Positions 1-11,490 of a DNA stretch of 64,000 bases are shown piece after piece. The DNA comes from Eunapius fragilis (taxonomy: Eukaryota > Porifera > Demospongiae > Spongillida > Spongillidae). The stretch's first letter is position 1. Each line of letters starts with the position of its first letter. The notes beneath the pieces were generated by a model, which did not search any database, was not told the origin of the DNA, and worked only from the letters and a program-made list of their open reading frames with translations. Location of the stretch: the NCBI GenBank assembly GCA_963681505.1, contig OY811971.1:5792256-5856255 (forward strand), written 5' to 3'. Position numbers and translations under genes: made by a program.

Positions 1-2060
1 CGAAAAATTTTCCGTAGCAACGGAGCTAATTACATCCTTGGAAGCCTTTTTGGCAAAAGGTGTTTAGTCTTTTAGTCTGGGCTATTGAGTGTTTGTTACT
101 ACTGAACTTCACGCACTGAACTACTTGAAAGAGAGGCACTACCGTTCTACTGGAAGCATGCTATTAGCTCGCTAATACGGTGGGTGTTTTTGGAGTGGGG
201 GAGGTAAACCGTGCTCTACTAAAGTTTCCGCCCTTATAAGGTCCACTGAAAATTTTATAATATGACCGCGGTAGGTTTTCCAGTTAGTTTTTATTTAGAG
301 CTCGTGGTGCCGCGATTTTTAACGAAATATTTTAGTCTTTGGAATATTGCTTATTATCGCTGTTCTGACGCCATTTTATTATTCAAGTCTGTTGTGACTT
401 GCATACATTTCTGCCTCTGACAGTCGCAAAAGGTTTCAGCATCCACTCAAACCACTTTGGGCTTGGTGAGGGGCTAAAGGGGCCTTAGTAGGGTATGGTG
501 AGAGCTGCAAGCTTCGGAAGTTGTTACAAGTTAAACAATAACATGTACTACCAAAGTCATGGCCTTGGTTGTGAACCTGCCCGCAATTCAAGCGTCCATA
601 TCTTGATCATGAGTTTGCACAGTGATAAGATAACTGTGTTATAAGAATAGTTCTGGTGTTGAATGTGAAAATGGTGATCTGATCCCCCCCCCCCCCCCTC
701 CCCCCCCCAAAAAAAGTGTAATTGAGATATGGTTATCCAGCAATGCCTACTGTATGAAAGAGGAGACATAATTATTATACTGGCATGTCCATAATAGTGG
801 TCAGTATAAAAATACACATGACTGGTATAAATGGATGCACTGGCATTTTGATCGATAGTAGTGTACATAGACAGAATGGTTATGCTGGCACGTCTGTGCT
901 TGGAATAAATAGGGAGAGTTCTTTACAGGCATGCCTAAGCGTAGTATGAAGAGTTAGAGAGATCATGCTACATGGCATGTCTGTGATAGGAATAACATAG
1001 GCAGCAAACCTGACCTGGTAAGTGGTATAAATCGGAAGAGTGCTTATAAAGGCATGCCTAAGAATGGGCAGAATAGTTTGTGTACGATTGCACGAAAGGA
1101 TGCTTATACTAGATGGCCTATATAAGGTTAGTGTTACATTGTTCAAGTATGTGCTGTGCAACATACATTTCTATTGGCTGCATGCATATTGTACATATAG
1201 CTGCAGGTTCAAGAAAATTTGGACAATGGCACAAAGAAACATCCAATGATGAAGGTACTGGTTAAACAAAGGTGGAGCTGTCCTTTTATTATGGTATGAT
1301 ATCTTGGGAGGGGAACAGTTCACACTGATTCATACCAACACCAGGTATGCATGCGCCATTTTACAACTGCCCATGGCATACAAAACTGTTGTAAGAGGAT
1401 GTCTTTAACAAGTCATCAAACGAGCAGCAGTTGTATAGAGCTTTGAATTCCTTTTTTTTTAACCCCACATATGATTCCAAAGCCTCTGAATTATGTGCGC
1501 GGAGCGAATTATTCATGATTTAGGTCGTATGTTATTTTGATTTATACCAGCGGACAGGAGACGCGGCATCACAGGATAAAGATATGGACTTACGAGCATA
1601 GGATGATACTACTTGATTCTTTTGTTTTGAAGAGGGCTTATAAGGGCGGAAAAAGAGTTACAAAGCTCCGACTGAAAGGATTATTTCGCCAATTTGGAAC
1701 CTTCATATGCGCGTAAGAAAAACAACCTAGTAGCAGATGGTACAGCATGCGTAGAACTAATGGCAAATAGAAGGATTGTTGTAGCAAATGTAGTCTCTTT
1801 TTCAAATGCATATACCATACAATGGCTGTAGAAATGGTATCGTCAAATTTTAATGAGTTTTCCAAGGGTAGCCATGTTGGATGAACCGTAAATATCATAG
1901 TGTGTTCTAATTATATACTTAATGCCCATGCGAAACAGCCGTGGTCTACAGCGATATTTCCGATACCTATTGGAGTGGAATGTCACAGAACGCATTTATA
2001 CGCATTTCACATTTCATTGTACTAATGAAACAATAAAATGTAAATTTACTACAACATATC
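1..2060. other. non-coding stretch, no gene recognised
   Basis: I find no reading frame with recognisable protein features and no convincing exon here. A C-rich tract lies at 684-708. A degenerate tandem repeat, listed separately, lies near 780-1130. The rest is A+T-rich unique-looking DNA. Confidence 0.5.
780..1130. repeat. degenerate tandem repeat
   Basis: Related blocks containing GGAATAAATAG / GGTATAAATCGG followed by GGCATGCCTAAG recur about 122 bp apart (near 902 and 1023). A GGCA(C/T)GTCTGTG block recurs near 883 and 971. The copies are diverged and the unit boundaries are uncertain. Confidence 0.35.
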
Positions 2061-2370
2061 GAGAGTTACGTCACTCTCATATAGGATTTGACTCCGGTTA
2101 TGAAGTCATTAAAAAACGCGACCCGCTTCTACCAAAACTCCCGACGAGGGGATGGCTTACCTTGTTATCGTCGTTGTACAAGAAGGCAAAAACAAGCAGT
2201 TTCGTGTTTGTTTGATGTCACAAAACCGCGTGGTTGTAGAGAACAAAACTATTTTCCAAACTCGTACCCAGTCCCACGTATTTCTACTTCTTGTTGTTCT
2301 CGACAACGCATAACTTGGGATAAGAACACTTTTAAGAAATGAAAATCACACCAATGGTTTCAGAATTCGT
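2061..2370 (+). repeat. upstream region of Lys/Arg-rich gene family, copy 1
   Basis: This is one of four related blocks (others at 57745-58258, 59024-59372 and 62555-62929). It opens with a hairpin at 2061-2078 (GAGAGT paired with ACTCTC) followed at once by ATATAGGATTTGA. The shared parts that follow are GTCATTAAAAAACGCG, a CCGCGTGGTTGT segment, CGTACCCAGTC, a short trinucleotide-rich patch and a closing CACCAATGGTTTCAG. The block lies about 330 bp before the start codon of the gene copy at 2703. The same layout precedes the gene at 59542, so I read it as a promoter-side part of the module. It could instead be the terminus of a transposon that carries the gene. Confidence 0.6.
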
Positions 2371-2627
2371 TGGCATTCTCGCCTCTGTGGTAGAAACGTC
2401 TCGAGGCTACATGACATATACATATATCGGTGGTTGTGTTAGCAAATCACGTATAGTTAAGCTTACTGCACTGACACGACTTGGATAGGTCATACTTCGC
2501 TCTTTATATGAAGTACTAGCAGTATTATACATGATGTAATCAAATGTGTACGGTCTGGGCACTACACGTAGTGGTAGTTAACTGTGGTATGTACACTACA
2601 TGTACTTAATAATGTGCACATGCGTAC

Positions 2628-2636
2628 TATATATAA
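2628..2636 (+). promoter_or_regulatory. TATA box candidate of Lys/Arg-rich gene copy 1
   Basis: TATATATAA lies about 67 bp before the ATG at 2703. The leader after it (AACTTAGTGAAGTAGTTTT) resembles the leader of the gene at 59542, which has its own TATAAATA at a similar distance. Confidence 0.45.
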
Positions 2637-2702
2637 TTCGTGTTATTCGATCTGTCGCTCTTTGTAACTTAGTGAAGTAGTTTTATCTTTTTTCTTTTCA
2701 AA

Positions 2703-3196
2703 ATGCCTTCACATCAGGAAAAGACACAGCAAAAAAACGCGTCGAATCAATTCTTGATTTTCAATTGATTTGCCACTTACATTCTGGTACAAAATGTTTA
2801 CATACCTGGTACAAACTGTTAACAATATGTACCAGAATGTAAGTGGCAAATCAATCGAAAATCAAGAATTGATTCTACGCATTTTTTTGCTGTGAGAAGA
2901 AAGCCAAACGACGAGCAAAGTACCTCAAAACTAGAGACGATGTATTAGATTCAGCCCGAGCGAAACTACAAAGCAGAGCCTGAAAAGAAGCGTGCATCTC
3001 AACGTGAAAACTATCGAGCAGTGCCTGAAAAGAAACGGACCTCTCGACGCGCAAGGTATCGAGCAGATCCTGAAAAGGAACGGACCTCTCGACGTGCAAG
3101 GTATCTAGCAGATCCTGAAAAGGTAAGGGCTTTAAAAGACAGCCATAGTCCAGAACGTGCATCTCGCTCGGCGAAAAGAGTTAAGGTCACTCAAAG
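2703..3196 (+). pseudogene. Lys/Arg-rich short-repeat protein, exon 1, disrupted copy
   Basis: The start ATGCCTTC and the Met-Pro-Ser opening match the copy at 59542. After the start comes a basic segment (KAKRRAKYL), then 14-15-residue repeats of the type ADPEKERTSRRARYL between about 2970 and 3120. A basic tail ends at a CAAAG/GTATGT splice donor at 3196, as in the other copy. A 170-bp palindromic insertion (2725-2894) interrupts codon 8 or so, and one further frameshift lies near 2965, so this copy should not make the full protein. Function is unknown. I associate such repeats with multi-exon genes abundant in sponges, possibly mobile-element linked. The next exon was not found; a long palindrome begins 94 bp after the donor. 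Confidence 0.55.
2725..2894. mobile_element. 170-bp palindromic MITE inserted in a coding exon
   Basis: The arms 2725-2793 and 2826-2894 are inverted copies with only a few mismatches, separated by about 32 bp. The ends read CACAGC and GCTGTG. AGA flanks both sides, so a short A/G-rich target duplication is possible. It sits inside the coding exon of the Lys/Arg-rich gene: the sequence on either side matches the uninterrupted copy at 59542. Confidence 0.7.
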
Positions 3197-3289
3197 GTAT
3201 GTCGTACATGTACCTTTACAACCTCCCTCTCATATCAAGATGGATTACTTATAACATGCTATTCGGCTCATAATCGAGTATGAATAGAA

Positions 3290-3580
3290 ATCAATGTAAA
3301 AAACATTCTCTATGAGAAAGTTGGTGGCATATAGGATTTGAAGGCAATGGTGGTGTAAAAAGGAAGGAAACAAGGGTCTAATTATAAGGGAAAATGGAAT
3401 AGTCCTATATTTAGCACATTTCTATATGTAGGATATAGTATGTTGTTCGTGTGCTAAATATAGGACTATTACATTTTCCCTTATTATTAGACCCTTGTTT
3501 CCTTCCTTTTTACACCACCATTGCCTTCAAATCCTATATGCCACCAATATTCTCGTAGAGAATGTTTTTTATTTACTTGT
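3290..3580. repeat. ~290-bp long palindrome, copy 1
   Basis: The left arm (about 3290-3415) and right arm (about 3452-3580) are reverse complements at about 97%, around a short loop. The shared framework across four copies is: end ACAAGTAAATAAAAACATTC, then GTTGGTGG, ATATAGGA, ATGGTGGTGTAAAAAG, GGAAACAAG and CTATATTTAGCAC. Between these blocks the sequence differs from copy to copy while the two arms of one copy agree. It lies 94 bp after the splice donor of the Lys/Arg-rich gene copy 1. Confidence 0.8.
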
Positions 3581-4367
3581 TTACTTACACAAAATACATT
3601 TTTCTGTGTGCTTGCTTCACATACATTCATCAATTTCAATTTTGGCAAATGCTGAGCGTATAGTTTATAATTAGCAACTTTGAATTGAATACGGGTTAGT
3701 CCTTATTGGCATAACGAGATATACGCAATCGGGTGGTTGAAGTCATGACGGGTGCGTGATTCCTGTACGCACAAATCCATTCTTTGAGCACATTACATAC
3801 TTACCTTCTGCTTTCTGGCTTGGAAAAGTAACTCAAGATACTTGCCAAATCAATGAGGTGAGTGAACACATTTGCTTGCCATCTGGATGGCAAGCAAATG
3901 CATTCGTATTAGTATTTGCATAGTATTGATGCTAAATTTTATTCATCATCAGGTCTGAGGCCCCCCCCCCCCCCCCCCCTGTCGCAGCTGACGGCTTTGT
4001 CTCCTGTCGCCATGATAACCAGAAGTGGTTAAGGTGGTGAAGATACGGCTTAACCAGCTTGATTTTCGTACTTTAATTCACGTTAATTTATTCATGATTG
4101 GCTGGAAGGAGGGTGTCCAGTGTCATAGGATAATCGGCACCCCAAATAATTGGCAATGACATTTAACAAGAAACGAAGTTTGTAATCTGTTCAAAAATGT
4201 GAGGTCCCTTCGTGCAGTAATGATTCCAAATAGTTATATATTATAATTATTCATTATTAGTGTAACTGATACATCATTATATTTACATGATCAGCAATAT
4301 GTATATCAAGGCTTTATGCTGTTCTCTTTTAATTGTAGGCTTTATGCTGTATTTATTTCAATTATAG
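3581..4367. other. non-coding; small hairpin and C tract
   Basis: No gene is recognised. A perfect hairpin lies at 3869-3900: a 14-bp stem CATTTGCTTGCCAT with a CTGG loop. A run of 19 C lies at 3961-3979. The end of the stretch probably contains an intron of the integrase-like relic that resumes at 4368, since ATTATAG is a good acceptor. Confidence 0.4.
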
Positions 4368-5214
4368 GGTTGTTAATCATCTTCTAAAGTTAACAGGCAC
4401 TGAGCACAGAGTTGCTAGTGCATATCCTCCACAGACAAATGGATTGACAGAGAAGTTTAACCAAACACTAAAAGGTTCCCTGATTCAAGTTGTAAATGAA
4501 AAACAAAAAGACCGGGATGATCATATTGAGAAAATCATCTTTACCTACAGGTATGAAGCATTCCGTATTTGCATAATAATATTCACATAAATATGATTAT
4601 TTACAGGACATCCGTTCATACTTCTACTGGCTATACCCCATTTTTTCTAATGCATTTTTGGGAGGCTAAGTTCCCAGTTCATGTGCAGGTGGAGCTCACT
4701 GCCACAAATTCTTACAGAACCTGAGCATCTGAAACATATTGATGCTCTTATCAATCTTCAGGAATAATATCGTGCCAAAGCTGCACAGGATATTCTCTGT
4801 GCACAAACCAGACACTATGATAAAAACACCAACACAATTCTATATTTAAGGTGGGGGACAAGGTGTTGTTCAAAGTCCAATGCAAGGAATAGGCACAGAA
4901 TGGGAGGCAAACTAGAGAAACCATGGCTTGGTGTTTACATCATTCAAAAAGACCTGGACAATGGTAGATATTGTCTGAAAACGTTGGAGGGATAAACCAT
5001 TAAAGCAAACCATCCACTATGCTCGCCTTAAGCATTTGCTTGATCCAGTAGTTGACGACAACATTGTGGATGAATTAGACAAGTGACAGCGAGTGTGCAG
5101 GTGAAAATGATAACAACAAGGTGCGAGGATGTCAGGATGAAGAACAGCAAAGTCACAGTCCAGAGCAGTGTGAACAGATCCAATGTTATCCTCCCTTTGA
5201 TCCCCAAATGGCTA
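4368..5214 (+). mobile_element. intron-bearing integrase relic, Ginger-like, 5' part
   Basis: From 4368 the translation shows the C-terminal half of a retroviral-type integrase core. It has AYPPQTNGLTEKFNQTLK (the region of the catalytic Glu) and, after a clean 56-bp GT-AG intron (4551-4606), TSVHTSTGYTPFFLM. A GPY/F-like module (LEKPWLGVY...GRYCLK) and an acidic linker follow. The intron and the OTU-protease-like relic beyond the Gypsy insertion (10327 on) point to a Ginger-type DNA transposon or a domesticated relative, because LTR elements normally lack such introns. I treat it as a fossil. It is clearly broken, with several defects, and its 5' part is not recognised in the window. Confidence 0.55.
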
Positions 5215-5398
5215 TGTAATGATGACGTAAACAGTTGCGCATCTCCAGACATGTAGAGACGCGCATCTTGGAGTCCTTTGACCCCTCTATTCATGGGAAA
5301 CTATATATTGTCATATTTTTGTATATTGAGTGTCTGTATTGTATTCTGTGCTTGTGGTTGTACTGAACTCTGCTACTATTAAACTTGGCCGCGTTACA
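5215..5398 (+). repeat. 5' LTR of Gypsy A
   Basis: 184 bp, TG...CA, with a TTAAAC-type 3' region ending GCGTTACA. It is nearly identical to 10144-10326. Confidence 0.9.
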
Positions 5399-8300
5399 TT
5401 GGCGTAGTCGGCAGAGCTGTACCATGTCCTCCAAGCCCCTACTTATTCCAGAGACCTTTAGTGGTGACTGCGGAAACTGGCAAGAATGGATTGACCATTT
5501 TGAAAACGTCACGGTTGTCAACAAGTGGGAAACCGACGGAGATAAGTTGAAGTGGTTGAGGGTGCGCTTGACGGGGAGGGCTCATACAGTATTTATGAAG
5601 CTGCCAGAGAACACGCGGAAAGACTACATTGAGTGTGTAAAAGCATTGAAAAGGCGTTTTTTTCCCGATAGCAAAAAGGAGCTTTACGTGGCAGAGTTGC
5701 ATACGCGGGCAAAGCGGGACGACAAGGACTGGGCATCATTTGGTGACGCCTTAAGGGTTTTATCCGATAAGGCTTACGCAGACTTGGAAGAGAGAGCACG
5801 CGAATGTCTGGCTCTCAACCAGTTCCTGTCACAGGTTGAAAACCCCCAGGTTGCTTTTGGAGTTAAGCAGAAGTGACCCAACAACATCGAGGAAGATGTC
5901 ACTGCCACCATCGAATTGGAATCTTGTCTAAGAAGCTCAGGTCCAATCACTGGTAAGTCTCACCGTGTTATTCCCGTCACTCAGCAGCAGCCAGTAGAGG
6001 ATGATGAGAGGGCAGAGGCAGTCGCGAATGTGGCCTCCTCGACAGAAAACGACCTACTGGGCATCATACAGACAATTAGCGAACGGCTCCATAGACTGGA
6101 ATCGTCCGTGCAGACTGGGAGGGCCCAAGCTATCGACAAGGAACCAGGAAAAAGGAACCGAACAGTGATTTGTTGGAACTGCGGAAGAAAGGGTCACATA
6201 GCACGGTTTTGTAGAGACCCATTTGCCAAACAGCAGCAGGAAAACTCCAACCCCTCAACGGCAAGGGCCAGCTGTATGAGGGCGGACATATAGAGGCCCG
6301 CAGTGATAAATATGCTATACCCACCCTTGCAGTGACCCTTGGGATGAGTTATCGTATATGTGCTTTCATTTGTTCTACCCCTGTAGAATATCTGATTGAT
6401 ACAGGTGCTGCGGTTTCCCTTCTCAGTGTGAACATATGGCAAAGAGTAGGTGGGCACTGCAGACCTATTGAAAAATGGACGGGCCAGACACTTGTTGGTG
6501 TAAATGGTAGTGCACTGTCAGTAAAAGGTATTGCAGATTTACCATTGTCCCTGGAAGGTAACATATTCAATGTACCATTTGTAGTTACTGATGACATTCT
6601 TGTGGAAGCGATACTTGGACTAGACTTTATCGAGTCCAATCACTGTGTGATTGATTGTGGTCATAGAAATCTAACCTTCCCTTCCAAATGGCTGTCACTA
6701 AAACTCCTCCCATAAAGCAGTTCAAAGACAGAAAAAAACATTGCAGTTGGACTAATCTTGACACAAAAGGTTACAATCCCCCCTGCCAGTGAGATGGAGG
6801 TTATGGCTGCACCAGAAGATACAACCAGCAGGAAGGGAACTTGGATTGTTGAAGGTAATAGAGCAGGTAGGTATGGAGTTATGGTGGCTCGTTCTGTGGT
6901 GTGTCCTACCAGCAAGGCAGTGCCTGTACGCCTACTCAATCCAAGAGAAGAATCAGTAGTGGTAAGGAAGGGAGTGCAAATAGCAAGAATGGAACAGCTA
7001 GATGATATGTGCATGGGAAATGTCTTGCCTGCCCCCACGTTACCCTCAGAAGCATCCCCCAAGGACAGGGACATGCTATGGGATATGGTTTGCAAGGTTG
7101 GCAATCATGTCTCTTCCGCTGAGAAAGAAAAATTGTATTATGTGCTGCTGGAGTACAGTGATGTATTTTCTCTCTCCAATGACGGATTAGGGCGCACCAG
7201 CCTTTCGAAACACAGAATCAACACAGGAGATTCTCTACCCATCCACATTCCACCTCGCAGGGTTCCACATGCTCGTAGAGAAGAAGTGAGGAAGCTGTTG
7301 CAGGACATGTTGGCAAAGGGGGCAATTCAACCATCAGACAGCCCGTGGTCCTCTCCAATTGTCCTAGTCACGAAAAAGGATGGGTCCACAAGGTTCTGCG
7401 TTGATTATCGAAAGGTAAACACAGTCACTAGAAAAGATGCATACCCTCTTCCCCACGTGGATGATACATTGGACACTTTGGCTGGCTCAAAGCTGTTTTC
7501 AACACTGGACTTAGCCACTGGTTACTGGCAGGTAGAGATTGCTGAAGAAGACAAAGAGAAAACAGCTTTCTCAACTCCAGAAGGTCTCTACCAATTTGAG
7601 GTGATGCCATTTGGGTTATGTAATGCACCGGCAACATTTCAACGTCTTATGGATAAAGTGTTAAGCGGGTTGAAGTGGTACAGTTGCCTGGTATACATAG
7701 ATGATATGGTAGTGGTTGGTGACAGTTTTGAGAATCACCTGTACAATTTGGTGGGTGTATTGAAAAGGCTTAGGGAGGCAGGACTGAAGGTAAAACCCTC
7801 AAAGTGTAGTCTGTGTCAAAAAGAAGTCCAGTATCTTGGACATGTGGTTTCAGCAGAAGGGATTTCGACAGACCCAACTAAAGTATAGGCAATATGTAAT
7901 TGGCCAACTCCAACATGTAAGCAAGAAATTCAACGCTTTCTAGGCCTGGCAAATTACTATAGGAGGTTTATTAAAAACTTTTCCTCTATTGCTAAACCAT
8001 TGCAACGCCTAACAGAAAAAAATAATGTGTTCCACTGGAATGAGTTGTGTCAGAGTGCCTTTGATGAGCTTCCAGTCCTGGCATACCCTGACTATTCAAA
8101 ATGTTTTGTCTTAGACACTGATGCATGTGATGTAGGGATAGGGGCAGTGCTATCACAACCTTCTGAAGATGGGTCTGAACGTGTAATGGCATATGCTAGC
8201 CGTTCCCTTAGCAGGCAGGAACAAAGATATTGTGTAACTCGTCGGGAATTGCTGGCAGTGGTGAAGTTTACACACCATTTTAGGCCATACCTACTTGGTA

Positions 8301-10143
8301 GAAAGTTTAGTCTTAGGACTGACCATGGTTCTTTAGTTTGGTTGCAAAATTTAAGGGCAACTAGCCCGCTGGTTAGAAAGGCTACAAGAATTTGACTTTA
8401 CAGTCATTCATCGTCAAGGTACCCAACATTGCAATGCAGATGCCCTTTCCAGAATCCCATGCAGGCAGTGTGGTTGTGTTGACCAAGTTAAGGTTGAATA
8501 TAGTGCATCTGTGAGTGTATTGCCAGCCTTTCCCTTCCAATCCTATTCTTTAGAAGACATGCAGAGACTACAAATGTAGGATGCTTCAATCAACCCAGTA
8601 TACCAGGCGGTGCGGCAGCGTCAAATACCTCCTTTAGATGTCTCCAAAACCTGGAGTAGGGAAAGTCGTCTTCTCCTCCAGAAGTGGCAACTTCTGTGTA
8701 TCAAAAACAGCCTGCTGTGGAAACGGATTGATGATGGAGATGATGGACTCCAACTTGTGTTGCCCTCTAAACTTCAGGCTAGTGCTATACGTGATCTCCA
8801 TGAAGGTGCTGTTGGGGGACACCTTGGGGAGGAGAAGGTGTTGTCTCGCCTTAAAGAGCGCTTCTACTGGCCAGGATGTGCAGAAGCAGTGAGAAACTGG
8901 TGTAAATCCTGTTTGACCTGTGCCACCAGAAAAATGACTGTTCCAAAAAGGAAGGCTTATTTGCAGTCCATCCAGTCTGGATACCCTATGCAGTTGGTGA
9001 GTATTGACATTTTAGGTCCCTTACCAGTGACAGAGGAAGGAAATAAGTATGTGTTGGCAGCTGTAGACCACTTCACAAGATGGGTGGAAGCATTTCAAAT
9101 CAGGAACCAAGAAGCTACAACAGTTGCTAGGAAATTAGTTGATGAATTATTTTGCCGGTTTTCACCCCCAGAACAATTGCACTCTGACCAGGGCCGACAG
9201 TTTGAATCAGAATTGATTGAAGAAATATGCAAGCTTTTGGAGATCAGAAAGTCACGTATGACACCCTACCACCCACAAGGAAACGGCATGGTCGAAAGAT
9301 TTAATAGAACACTCTTGGACATGTTGGCAACTACGGCACACAACCATCTATCAGACTGGGATCTCCATATCCGGAAGGTTTGCCTTGCATACAATTCCAG
9401 TATCCATTCTTCTACTGGGTTTAGCCCATTTTTTCTTATGTTTGGGCGGGAAGTGAAATTGCCGATAGATTTAATGTATGGTTCTAATCGTATTGAACAG
9501 ACTACACTTCCCGAGTATGTGCAGAAGCTGAAGGATGGCATAGAAAATGCATATTGTCTAGTGAGAGAACGATGTGAGGCAGAACATAAGAGGCAGAAGA
9601 GTATTAATGATGAGAAGGCCCACGGTAAACCATTTAACTGTGGTGATTTAGTGTGGCTGTACTCACCAGCTGTACCGCGAGGTAAGTCTAGAAAATTTCA
9701 CCATCCGTGGAAGGGTTCATTCAAAGTCGTCGAGCGTGTGGCAGAGTGCACATATAAAATAAAATGCATTAAGGGGACTAAAACGCAGTGTGTTCATTTT
9801 GACAGGCTCAAACCAGCTGTGGCAACATCAAACCCGGTGCGAGAAGACTTGGTTGCAGTGCCGACGCCGACATCTACGACAGCGAGTCCAGATACTGTAC
9901 CTCTGGAGTGGGCAGATTAAATACTCTGCCTGGATAGTGATGAAGAGGAGGCTGAGGAGCTTGATCATTGGGCTGCAGACGACGGAGTTATGGAAGCTGT
10001 CCCTGGAGCTGAACCTGTTGCTGTAGAACCCGCTGCACCTGCACCTGCAGTTGCTGTAGAGCTCCCACGACATTACCCCATGCGAAACAGGCAACCCCCA
10101 GACCGCTATGGGCCCTACTTGCAGCATTGATGGGAGGGAGTGG

Positions 10144-10326
10144 TGTAATGATGACGTAAACAGTTGCGCATCTCAGACATGTAGAGACGCGCATCTTGGA
10201 GTCCTTTGACCCCTCTATTCATGGGAAACTATATATTGTCGTATTTTTGTATATTGAGTGTCTGTATTCTATTCTGTGCTTGTGGTTGTACTGAACTCTG
10301 CTACTATTAAACTTGGCCGCGTTACA
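10144..10326 (+). repeat. 3' LTR of Gypsy A
   Basis: 183 bp, preceded directly by a purine-rich tract. It differs from the 5' LTR by about three small changes, about 1% in substitutions. Confidence 0.9.
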
Positions 10327-10620
10327 GATATATGGAAAGCTATAAGAAGTGATCAAGGATGCAGACTCTGGACACTTGGGCTACAGAATTAGAGGTGATT
10401 GCAGCAGCAACATTGCTTAATACAAACAATTTAGATATATGCCAAATGTGGAGAAACATTCAAATGGCTCAAGCATTCACCACAGGAAACTAGGCTTGGC
10501 TTGCATCAAGAATAAGGCATACAAAAATGAACTTCAACAAACATTTTGAAACAGTTAAAAAGATGCAACATCCATACGTGTTGTGTGTCACTATCTTTCA
10601 GCTGCTAGCTCATTCTTAAT
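10327..10620 (+). mobile_element. OTU-protease-like relic, 3' part of the Ginger-like element
   Basis: Short stretches in different frames match the order of an OTU cysteine protease: TWATELEVIAAATLLNT (the W-x-x-E-x-E-x-x-A helix), then KWLKHSP, then a region ending NKHFETV, like the catalytic-His strand NHFExV. The catalytic Cys region is not seen. With the integrase relic ending at 5214 and the Gypsy inserted exactly between them, the simplest reading is one older integrase-linker-OTU gene split by the insertion. Ginger1 transposons are known to carry OTU-like proteases. The copy is badly decayed. Confidence 0.5.
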
Positions 10621-11490
10621 GTTTAATCACTAGGAAAATATTCGTATTTAAAAGTGTGTCATTATCCTTAAATAAGGATCGTCTTTTACATTGCATATTT
10701 TTGCTAACAAAGTAAGATAAAATAAATGGTATTGGTCATTTGTATACTGATTAGCCTCCATAACAAACTTTAAATGATGTCAATATGATCAATCTCCACG
10801 TGGTAAAACAGGGAGGAAGTGGCACATCCTTATTTAAGGATTGACACCATCCTTAAATAAGGATCACAACAGTAGAACATAAAAACCACAATGGTTTTTA
10901 ATCTCTTGATTTTCTCTGATAGCCAGTTGATCCAGCTATACTCACAACCTGATTCGTTGAAGAAATAGCTTGTGGTTAATAAGTTTTGCTTTACGCCATA
11001 ACCACTTCAAAATTAATGATTACAAGCATTGTATTAATGACGTGTATGGATGTAGATGCTCCGTTTCGCTCAAATGCCAGTGTGCAGGATGTACCTTAGC
11101 CTCACTGAAACCACGTGCACAGCATGTGGTTGTTCTACTACCGCTCCATTGACTAGTCTTCTATCATTCAGTACAATACCATGTAGAATGGTGTGCTGGG
11201 GGGGAGGGGAGTGTATGGGAAATCTAGGAAGCGTTGTCCATTGGCATACAATATGTGTTCGAGCTTAGTGGAGCTTAGCCCCAGCAAGTACCTCAGCCCT
11301 AACCAGCCACATCTGAAAGTATGTAGCTGTATATTAATTTCAATTTCCTTGATCCCTCGCAACATTCTTAATCTTTCAGTAGGTCCCCTATTGCACTTGC
11401 CAATATACACACCACCAAATGCTTGCCCAAGTCACACCAATGAAAGGCTTTCTAGTATCTTAGTTGTGATTATTAACCTTGTGCTTTTTC
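10621..11490. other. non-coding; three copies of a 14-bp AT-rich motif
   Basis: No gene is recognised. TCCTTAAATAAGGA occurs at 10665-10678 and 10850-10863, and its reverse complement at 10827-10840. Nothing else is clear. Confidence 0.45.

Larger units (their letters stand above)
5215..10326 (+). mobile_element. Ty3/Gypsy LTR retrotransposon A (fossil)
   Basis: Two direct LTRs (TGTAATG...GTTACA) of 184 and 183 bp flank a 4.7-kb interior. A TGG-starting primer-binding-like site follows the 5' LTR and a purine tract (GATGGGAGGGAGTGG) precedes the 3' LTR. Parts in order: gag from about 5.4 kb with a CCHC knuckle near 6.17 kb (CWNCGRKGHIARFC); protease near 6.4 kb (LIDTGAAVSLL); reverse transcriptase near 7.3-7.9 kb (YIDDM motif); RNase H near 8.1-8.4 kb; integrase and C-terminal domain 8.6-9.9 kb (HSDQGRQF, YHPQGNGMVERFNRT). 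This is the usual order, with integrase last. No envelope gene is seen. The LTRs differ by about two substitutions and one indel, so the insertion is young, but the coding region is broken in a few places. It lies inside the Ginger-like relic in the same orientation. The flanks show no clear target duplication. Confidence 0.9.

Noticed and set aside
60-2342. Short open frames of 60-100 codons in the first 2.3 kb
   Set aside because: No domain, no splice or start context, overlapping on both strands; consistent with chance. The one ending near 2342 lies in the repeated upstream block of the Lys/Arg-rich family.
5215-10326. An envelope gene in Gypsy A or C
   Set aside because: The space after integrase (A) or RNase H (C) is short and has no signal peptide or membrane segment, so both are read as retrotransposons without envelope.
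5160-10380. Target-site duplication for Gypsy A
   Set aside because: The bases outside the LTRs (GGCTA and GATAT) do not match, so I claim none.
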